Source: Burkholderiales bacterium
GTDB lineage: Bacteria; Pseudomonadota; Gammaproteobacteria; Burkholderiales; Burkholderiaceae_F
Length of the DNA: 30,363 nt
Assembly: GCA_021298875.1 (NCBI GenBank)
Contig: JAJTHJ010000063.1
Coordinates: 1-30,363, forward strand
Reading direction: 5' to 3'
Of the stretch, positions 25,279-30,363 are shown in pieces (position 1 is the stretch's first letter; each line of letters starts with the position of its first letter). Below the pieces are notes generated by a model. It was given only the letters and a program-made list of their open reading frames with translations, was not told where the DNA came from and did not search any database. A program made the translations under genes and the position numbers.

Positions 25279-27371
25279 CGCGGCGCCAGCTGTTTCCAAA
25301 GGAACGTAAACGCCTGCGCCCACATCTTGGCGCTTTGCTCGTTGTTGGCGGCGCCGCCGTGCCCGCCTTCGATGTTCTCGAAGTACAGCACATCGTGCCC
25401 CTGTTCGCTCATGCGCGCGGCCATCTTGCGGGCGTGGCCGGGGTGCACGCGATCGTCGCGGGTGGATGTCACGAGAAAGATGCGCGGGTACTTGGCGTCC
25501 TTCTTTACGTTCTGGTAGGGCGAGTAGCGGGCGATGAACGCACGCTCTTCCGGCTTGTCGGGGTCGCCGTACTCGGCGATCCACGAGGCGCCGGCCAGCA
25601 GCTTGTGATAGCGCAGCATGTCGACGAGCGGCACCTGCGCGACCACGGCGCCGAAGAGCTCGGGCCGCTGCGTCATCACGCTGGTCACCAGCAGGCCGCC
25701 CTGGCTGCCGCCCATGATCCCCAGATGTTTCGGCGAGGTGATGCCGCGCTTGATCAGGTCTTCGGCCACGGCCTCCATGTCGTCCCAAGTGCGTTGCTTG
25801 TTCTCCTTCTGCGCGGCGCGATGCCACTCGGGGCCGAACTCGCCGCCGCCGCGCAGGTTGGCCAGCACGAACACCCCGCCCGGCTCGAGCCAGCCCTTGC
25901 CGATCACGCCGGAGTAGCGCGGCAGCTCGGATACCGTAAAGCCGCCGTAGCCGTAAAGCAGCGTCGGGTTGCGGCTGTTGAACTCGGTGCCCTTGCGCAT
26001 CACGACGAAGTACGGGATCTTGGTGCCGTCGCGGCTCACCGCTTCGAACTGCTGTGTGACCAAGCCCGTCGCGTCGAAAAACCGCGGCGCGGTCTTCAGC
26101 GCCGGTGCCGCCGCACCGCCCACCGTGCGCCAGTGCAGCGTGGTCGGCGTGGTGAAGTCCTGCACGGTGTAGAAGTAATCGTCGTTGGCCCAGGTGGTGC
26201 CGATCACGTCCAGCCGCGCGTTGTCGGCTGCTGGCACCAGGCTGCGCTGCCAGGCCTTGCCGTCATAGCGCAACTCCCATAACCGGCCGCGCACGTTGTC
26301 CAGCTCCGTCAGCAGCACCGCGTTCTTGGTGGTGTGCACGTCGTCCAGGCTCGTGCGCGGTCCCGGCGCGTACAGCAGCTCGAAGTCGCGCGCACCCTTC
26401 ATGAACGCGTCGAACTTGATCGCCAGCAACGCACCGCCGGGCAGCTCGCGCCCGCCGGCCGTCCACGGCGTGCGGGTGCGGATCAGCAGCCAGTCGGCAA
26501 ACGGGATCGGCTGCGCGTCGCGCGGGATTTCCAGCCGCACGAGCTTGCCGTCCACGCGGACGAAGTACTCGCTGTTCCAGAAGGCGATGGCGCGCTCGAC
26601 CCAGTCGCGCCGTGTGCCGGACTCGCGCTCCGACCAGGCGGACACCGCCACGTCGGTGGGTTGCCCTTCGAACACGATCGGCGACTGCGACGCGATCGTG
26701 CCGCGCTTCCACTCGCGCACCACGCGTGGGTAGCCGGACGTCGTCTTCTCGTGCTCGCCAAAGGCCGCGGCGAGCCACAGCGTGTCGGCATCTTTCCACT
26801 TGGCTTCCTGCTTGTCTTCGCCCATCACGAAGCCGCTGTCGGCGAGCAGCAGGCGCATCTCGGTGAGGTCGAACTCGCGCAGCACCACCGCGTCGGCGCC
26901 GCCGCGCGACAGCGCGATCACGCAGCGCCGGTATGGTTGCTTGGGTGTGTCGGGCCGCAGGCACTCGACACCTCTCCACACCCAGTTTTCGCCCTCGCGG
27001 TTGGCCAGCGCATCGAGGTTCAGCAGTTCTTCCCAGCGCGGATTACGGCTGCGGTATTCGTCCAGTGTGGCGCGGCGCCAGAGGCCGCGCGGGTTGCGCT
27101 CGTCGCGCCAGAAGTTGTAGACGTGCTCGCCCATCTGCGTGCCGAACGGGATGCGCTCGCGCGAGTCCAGGATCGCCAGCAGGTTCTTGCGCAGTGGCTC
27201 GTAGCGTGGATCGGCCTTGAACTCAGCCTCGCTTTTGGCGTTGCGCTCGCGCACCCAGGCGAGCGCCTTGTCGCCCTGTATGTCTTCGAGCCACAGGTAC
27301 GGGTCGTCGGTTTGGGCGAGAGTCGGGGCGGCGATGAACACGAGGGCAAGGGCGAGCGTGGCAAGGCGCAT
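25269..27371 (-). CDS. Prolyl oligopeptidase family serine peptidase (S9A)
   Basis: This is a probable periplasmic prolyl oligopeptidase that cleaves short peptides after proline. The 700-residue protein has a signal peptide (1-19, MRLATLALALVFIAAPTLAQ), then the N-terminal DPYLWLEDIQGDKALAWVRERN typical of S9A enzymes. A seven-bladed propeller region follows, then the C-terminal hydrolase domain with S556 in GGSQGG, D639 in TRDDRVHPGHA, and H671 in EGGHGG. The spacing matches mammalian prolyl oligopeptidase closely. The ATG at 27369-27371 is chosen because it opens on the signal peptide; a longer in-frame start adds an Arg/Pro-rich stretch. It is divergent from modA by 79 bp. Confidence 0.93.
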   Translation of the reverse strand: MRLATLALALVFIAAPTLAQTDDPYLWLEDIQGDKALAWVRERNAKSEAEFKADPRYEPLRKNLLAILDSRERIPFGTQMGEHVYNFWRDERNPRGLWRRATLDEYRSRNPRWEELLNLDALANREGENWVWRGVECLRPDTPKQPYRRCVIALSRGGADAVVLREFDLTEMRLLLADSGFVMGEDKQEAKWKDADTLWLAAAFGEHEKTTSGYPRVVREWKRGTIASQSPIVFEGQPTDVAVSAWSERESGTRRDWVERAIAFWNSEYFVRVDGKLVRLEIPRDAQPIPFADWLLIRTRTPWTAGGRELPGGALLAIKFDAFMKGARDFELLYAPGPRTSLDDVHTTKNAVLLTELDNVRGRLWELRYDGKAWQRSLVPAADNARLDVIGTTWANDDYFYTVQDFTTPTTLHWRTVGGAAAPALKTAPRFFDATGLVTQQFEAVSRDGTKIPYFVVMRKGTEFNSRNPTLLYGYGGFTVSELPRYSGVIGKGWLEPGGVFVLANLRGGGEFGPEWHRAAQKENKQRTWDDMEAVAEDLIKRGITSPKHLGIMGGSQGGLLVTSVMTQRPELFGAVVAQVPLVDMLRYHKLLAGASWIAEYGDPDKPEERAFIARYSPYQNVKKDAKYPRIFLVTSTRDDRVHPGHARKMAARMSEQGHDVLYFENIEGGHGGAANNEQSAKMWAQAFTFLWKQLAPRQQ

Positions 27372-27434
27372 GACGGTGGGGGACGGTGGAGCTTTGGGGC
27401 GAGGGGCGCAACGATAACGCGGCGCGCTGTCGGC

Positions 27435-27440
27435 TATTCT
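27435..27440 (+). promoter_or_regulatory. -10-like box TATTCT just before modA
   Basis: TATTCTCGCCGCG has its hexamer 10 nt before the modA ATG, and no Shine-Dalgarno sequence lies between. The arrangement resembles those before the TonB-type gene and mgtE. Confidence 0.35.
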
Positions 27441-27450
27441 CGCCGCGACC

Positions 27451-28209
27451 ATGCGCCGCGCACTTGCCGTTTTCGGTCTGCTCGCCATTTTGCTGCCCGC
27501 CGCCGCGTGCGCGCAGCAGGTGACGGTGTTTGCCGCGTCCAGCCTGCAAAACGCCTTCGAGGACGTGGCACGCCTTTATCAACAGCAGACCGGACGCGCG
27601 CCGCGGCTGTCGTTCGCGGCCTCCAGCGTGCTGGCGCGGCAGATCGAGCAGGGCGCACCGGCGGCGATTTTCGCCAGCGCCGACGAACAGTGGATGGACT
27701 ACCTGCAAACGCGGCAGCTGATCGTGGCCGACACGCGGCGCGCGCTGCTGGGTAACCGGCTGGTGCTGGTGGTGCCGGCGGCGAACCCGGTGCGCGCGGA
27801 GTTGAAGCCCGGCTTCGACCTCGCCGCGCTGCTCGGCGCCGACGGCCGCTGGGTCACCGGCGACCCGACCAATGTGCCGGTCGGCCGCTACGCGCAGCAG
27901 GCGTTGACTGCCCTGGGCGCCTGGGCCGCCGCGGAGAAGCGCCTGGTGCGGGCCGAGAACGTACGCGTCGCACTCGCCTTCGTCGAGCGCGGCGAGGCGG
28001 CCGCGGGCGTGGTCTATGAGACCGATGCCGCCGTCACGCCCAAGGTGCGGGTGGCGGGCGTCTTCCCGGCCGACAGCCACGCGCCGATTGTCTACCCGGT
28101 GGCGATCATCGCCGGCCACGACAGCCCGTCCGCGCGCGAGCTGCTGCGCTATCTGCAAGGGGCGGAGGCGGCGGCGGTGTTTCGCAAGTACGGTTTCAGC
28201 GTGCGTTGA
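27451..28209 (+). CDS. modA: Molybdate ABC transporter, periplasmic binding protein
   Basis: ModA captures molybdate (or tungstate) in the periplasm for the ModBC transporter. The 252-residue protein has a signal peptide (about 1-21, ending AAACAQQ) and then VTVFAASSLQNAFEDVARLY, the classic start of mature ModA with the oxyanion-binding serine pair. FAASSVLARQIEQGAPAAIFASADEQWMDYL and GVVYETDA, with the conserved tyrosine near the C-terminus, also fit. Length is normal. The ATG at 27451 lacks a Shine-Dalgarno sequence. It is the first gene of modABC. No modE regulator or molybdenum-cofactor riboswitch was seen upstream. Confidence 0.96.
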   Translation: MRRALAVFGLLAILLPAAACAQQVTVFAASSLQNAFEDVARLYQQQTGRAPRLSFAASSVLARQIEQGAPAAIFASADEQWMDYLQTRQLIVADTRRALLGNRLVLVVPAANPVRAELKPGFDLAALLGADGRWVTGDPTNVPVGRYAQQALTALGAWAAAEKRLVRAENVRVALAFVERGEAAAGVVYETDAAVTPKVRVAGVFPADSHAPIVYPVAIIAGHDSPSARELLRYLQGAEAAAVFRKYGFSVR

Positions 28210-28239
28210 GTGACTTCCCGGTGTCCGGCGCTCACGCCT

Positions 28240-28348
28240 CCACCCCAGCCCTCCCCCGCGCAGCGGGGGAGGGAGCGAATGCGCATGCTCCCGCGATCGC
28301 GCGGGAAGGGACACTCCCTCCCCCGCTTGCGGGGGAGGGCTGGGGTGG
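28240..28348. repeat. Large palindromic REP-like element between modA and modB
   Basis: Perfect 20-bp inverted arms (28240-28259 and 28329-28348, core CAGCCCTCCCCCGC) bound a 109-bp unit. Each outer arm also belongs to its own perfect 11-bp hairpin: CCCTCCCCCGC/GCGGGGGAGGG at 28249-28273 (3-nt loop) and at 28316-28339 (2-nt loop). A third hairpin TCCCGCG-ATCG-CGCGGGA fills the middle (28289-28306). Similar G/C-rich intergenic palindromes are common in high-GC proteobacteria. It lies inside the mod operon and ends 24 bp before modB. Confidence 0.85.
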
Positions 28349-28372
28349 GGGCGCTGGCTGCCACGCGCGGGC

Positions 28373-29071
28373 GTGGAGCCCCCGTTGCTAACCCCTGCCG
28401 AACTCGACGCGCTGCGCGTCAGCGTGCAAGTGGCCACCGCCGCGGTGGCCTTCAGCCTGCCGCTGGCGGTCGCGGCCGCGTGGCTGCTGGCGCGGTTCGA
28501 CTTCCCCGGCAAGACGCTGCTCGATGCCTTCGTCCACCTGCCGCTGGTGCTGCCGCCGGTGGTGGTCGGCTACTTCCTGCTGCTGCTCGGCACCAAGGGG
28601 CCGCTGGGCGGCTGGCTGTACGAGCAGTTCGGCCTGCGGCTGATCTTCACCAAGACCGGTGCGGCGGTGGCGGCGGCGGTGATGTCGTTTCCGCTGATGG
28701 TGCGCGCGATCCGGCTGGCGCTGGAGGCGGTCGACCGCGGTCTGGAGTTCGCCGCGCGCACGCTGGGCGCGAGCCGGCTCGACGTGTTTGTCACCGTCAC
28801 GCTGCCGCTGATGCTGCCGGGGATTCTGTCCGGCGCCATCGTCGCCTTTGCCGCTGCGCTCGGCGACTTTGGCGCCACGATCACCTTCGTCGGCAACATT
28901 CCGGGGGAGACGCAGACGCTGTCGCTGGCGATCTACAGCATCGCGCAGACGCCGGATGGCGAGGCCGCGGCGCTGCGGCTGGTGCTGATCGCGCTGGCGC
29001 TGTCGCTCGCCGCGCTGGCGATTTCCGAATGGACCGCCCGCCGCGTGCGGCGTTGGCTGGGGCGCGGATGA
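28373..29071 (+). CDS. modB: Molybdate ABC transporter permease
   Basis: ModB is the inner-membrane channel of the molybdate transporter. The 232-residue protein has about five transmembrane helices, the LHLPLVLPPVVVGYFLLLL segment, and the cytoplasmic EAA loop EFAARTLGASRLDVFVTVTLPLMLPGI, followed by GDFGATITFVGNIPGETQT, all typical of ModB. The start is uncertain: GTG at 28373 and TTG at 28385 (giving MLTPAELDALRVS, closer to E. coli ModB) are both possible, and neither has a Shine-Dalgarno sequence. The palindromic element ends 24 bp upstream. The stop overlaps modC (ATGA). Confidence 0.93.
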   Translation: MEPPLLTPAELDALRVSVQVATAAVAFSLPLAVAAAWLLARFDFPGKTLLDAFVHLPLVLPPVVVGYFLLLLGTKGPLGGWLYEQFGLRLIFTKTGAAVAAAVMSFPLMVRAIRLALEAVDRGLEFAARTLGASRLDVFVTVTLPLMLPGILSGAIVAFAAALGDFGATITFVGNIPGETQTLSLAIYSIAQTPDGEAAALRLVLIALALSLAALAISEWTARRVRRWLGRG

Positions 29072-30210
29072 GCGAGCCGCGCCTGTCCATCGACGCGCGG
29101 CTGCGGCTGGGCGGCTTTGCCTTCGGCTGCGCGCTCGATCTGCCGCTGGCGGGTGTCACCGCCGTGTTCGGCCCGAGCGGCGCCGGCAAGACCACGCTTA
29201 TCAACCTGCTCGCCGGCCTGCTGCGGCCGGACGAGGGACGCATCGCCGTGGGCGACGCGGTCTACTGCGACTGCGCGGCCGGACGCTTTCTGCCGATCGA
29301 GCGGCGCGCGCTCGGCGTGGTGTTTCAGGACGCGCGGCTGCTGCCGCACTACACGGTCGAGGGCAATCTGCGCTACGGCCTGCGGCGCGCAGGGGCGCGG
29401 CCGCCGGTGGCGGATTTCGACCGCGTGGTGGAACTGCTCGGGCTGGCGGCGCTGCTGCGCCGGCGCCCGCATGCACTGTCGGGTGGAGAGCGCCAGCGGG
29501 TGGCACTCGGCCGCGCCCTGCTCGCACAGCCGCGGCTGCTGCTGATGGACGAGCCGCTCGCCTCGCTCGATGCGCCGCGCAAGGCGGAAATCCTGCCCTA
29601 CATCGAGCGCCTGCGCGACGCCGTCCGCGTGCCCATCGTCTACGTCAGCCATGCGCTGGACGAAGTGCTGCGGCTCGCCAACTCGCTGGTCGTGCTCGAT
29701 CGCGGCGCGGTGGTGGCGGCCGGTGCCATCGACGCAGTGTTGCTCGAGCCGGCGGTTGCGCGCTTTGTGCCGAGCGCGGAAGCGGGCACGCTGCTGCACG
29801 CGGTGGTCGCCGCGCAGGAGCCGCGCCACGGGCTGACGCGGCTGGCAGCGAACGGCTTGACGCTGCGCGTGCCGCAGATCGATCTGCCCGTCGGCACCCC
29901 GCTGCGAGTGCGCGTGCCGGCGCGCGACGTGGCGCTCGCCTTGTCCGAGCCGCACGACGTGTCGGTGGTCAACCGCTTTGCCGCCACGGTGGAGGCGGTG
30001 CACGTGCTCGATGCCACCTACGTGGACGTGCGCGTCGTCGCCGCCGACGGCCTGCGCCTGCACGCCCGCATCACCCGCGAGGCGCGCGAGCGGCTAGCAC
30101 TTGTCGAGGGGATGGCGGTGTGGTGCCTCATCAAGTCGGTGGCGCTGGATGCAGCGACGGCGCTGCTGGTGCGTGAGCCGGGCGTTGAGGGAGAGATCGA
30201 AACGCGCTAG
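29068..30210 (+). CDS. modC: Molybdate ABC transporter ATP-binding protein
   Basis: ModC powers molybdate import. The 380-residue protein has Walker A GPSGAGKTT, the Q-loop VVFQDARLLPHYTV, signature LSGGERQRVALGRAL, Walker B LLLMDEPLASLD, and the H-loop YVSHALDEV in order. A C-terminal TOBE/Mop-type molybdate-binding domain follows (about 300-370). The length exceeds that of E. coli ModC (352) mainly in the C-terminal part. The ATG at 29068 overlaps the modB stop codon; the same frame is open far upstream, but that part is out of frame with modB and not a gene. It ends 11 bp before an IS end. Confidence 0.96.
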   Translation: MSEPRLSIDARLRLGGFAFGCALDLPLAGVTAVFGPSGAGKTTLINLLAGLLRPDEGRIAVGDAVYCDCAAGRFLPIERRALGVVFQDARLLPHYTVEGNLRYGLRRAGARPPVADFDRVVELLGLAALLRRRPHALSGGERQRVALGRALLAQPRLLLMDEPLASLDAPRKAEILPYIERLRDAVRVPIVYVSHALDEVLRLANSLVVLDRGAVVAAGAIDAVLLEPAVARFVPSAEAGTLLHAVVAAQEPRHGLTRLAANGLTLRVPQIDLPVGTPLRVRVPARDVALALSEPHDVSVVNRFAATVEAVHVLDATYVDVRVVAADGLRLHARITREARERLALVEGMAVWCLIKSVALDAATALLVREPGVEGEIETR

Positions 30211-30221
30211 CGACGAGCGAG

Positions 30222-30363
30222 TGACCTTGCCCCCGAAAAACGTATCCCTTGCTGCGTGGTTCAATTTGGGCAAGGAGGTCGGAAATGAGGAAGACGAGGG
30301 CACGATACACGCTGGAGTTCAAGCAGGAGGCGGTGCGGCTGGTCGAAGGCGGGCAGAGCATCG
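30222..30363 (+). mobile_element. Left end of an IS3-family insertion sequence (truncated by window edge)
   Basis: The sequence from TGACCTTGCCCCCG at 30222 resembles the TG-starting terminal inverted repeats of IS3-family elements. A transposase start follows about 60 bp later, the usual distance. The right end and the target duplication are outside the window. The element begins 11 bp after the modC stop codon, so it does not break modC but may separate it from its terminator. Confidence 0.75.
30285..30363 (+). CDS. IS3-family transposase OrfA, first 26 codons
   Basis: Only the start is visible: MRKTRARYTLEFKQEAVRLVEGG, the beginning of the helix-turn-helix DNA-binding protein OrfA of IS3 elements (compare the family pattern RxRYxxEFKxEAVRLV). 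A strong AAGGAGG (30272-30278) precedes the ATG by six bases. In this family OrfA is joined to the OrfB integrase by a -1 frameshift, which would lie beyond the window. Confidence 0.85.
   Translation, partial: MRKTRARYTLEFKQEAVRLVEGGQSI

Noticed and set aside
22186..25827. A 1213-codon open frame on the minus strand
   Set aside because: It runs antisense through maeB, the RNase and barstar genes and into the oligopeptidase gene. Its product is Arg/His/Gly-rich low-complexity sequence unlike any family, as expected opposite GC-rich codons.
28240..28348. CRISPR-like or intrinsic terminator interpretation of the palindromes
   Set aside because: There are only two related hairpins with no regular spacers, and no T-tract follows either, so neither a CRISPR array nor a standard terminator fits.
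28210..29067. Upstream extension of the modC reading frame
   Set aside because: The frame is open back to the modA stop, but this part is out of frame with modB, Arg/Ala-rich, and unlike ABC proteins. ModC clearly starts at 29068.

Overview
The window is ordinary, gene-dense chromosome from a high-GC Gram-negative bacterium, most likely a betaproteobacterium. The evidence is the run rplU-rpmA-obg with a divergent octaprenyl-diphosphate synthase gene, aroQ-accB-accC-prmA followed by a zinc-ribbon membrane protein, Mpl for meso-DAP peptidoglycan recycling, UbiD for ubiquinone synthesis, and TonB-type and MtgA-type envelope genes. The order within the class cannot be settled by eye. Genes are tightly packed, and many start codons overlap the preceding stop codon (ATGA, TGATG or GTGA).

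Layout. Positions 1-1147 (minus strand): rplU, rpmA, a terminator, and the first part of obg, which runs off the left edge. Positions 1324-2404 (plus): the polyprenyl diphosphate synthase gene and, 2 bp later, tRNA-Pro(CGG). Positions 2416-6514 (minus): aroQ, accB, accC, prmA and a zinc-ribbon membrane protein, in transcription order. Positions 6631-7802 (minus): a conserved protein with a possible nucleotidyltransferase-like motif and a TlpA-type thioredoxin. Positions 7874-17643 (plus): ten co-directional genes, mpl, a YqiA-like esterase, a FabG-like reductase, a YbaK-like editing protein, a MarC-family protein, an RNase II-type exonuclease, a TonB-type protein, aroE, mtgA and mgtE. Positions 17648-19368 (minus): ubiD and a small KTSC protein. 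Positions 19369-19800 hold no convincing gene and look like a long leader to a lytic transglycosylase gene (19801-20673, plus). That gene converges on, and overlaps, a class I/II aminotransferase gene (minus). Positions 22162-25278 (plus): maeB, a secreted guanyl-specific RNase, and a barstar-type inhibitor. A prolyl oligopeptidase gene follows on the minus strand, then modA-modB-modC (plus). The window ends inside the start of an IS3-family insertion sequence.

Functional themes are ribosome biogenesis, fatty acid and aromatic precursor synthesis (AccBC, AroQ, AroE), ubiquinone synthesis (polyprenyl synthase, UbiD), peptidoglycan synthesis and recycling (Mpl, MtgA, lytic transglycosylase), and ion uptake (MgtE, ModABC). 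Most genes are housekeeping. The accessory elements are the RNase-barstar pair, a large palindromic repeat inside the mod operon, and the IS at the right edge.

I found no clear undescribed multi-gene system. The best leads are regulatory: several genes with a -10-like hexamer 7-10 nt before the start codon and no Shine-Dalgarno sequence (possible leaderless mRNAs), a dyad overlapping a perfect TTGACA between maeB and the aminotransferase gene, a possibly structured leader before the lytic transglycosylase, and a terminator hairpin only 14 nt before the obg start codon.
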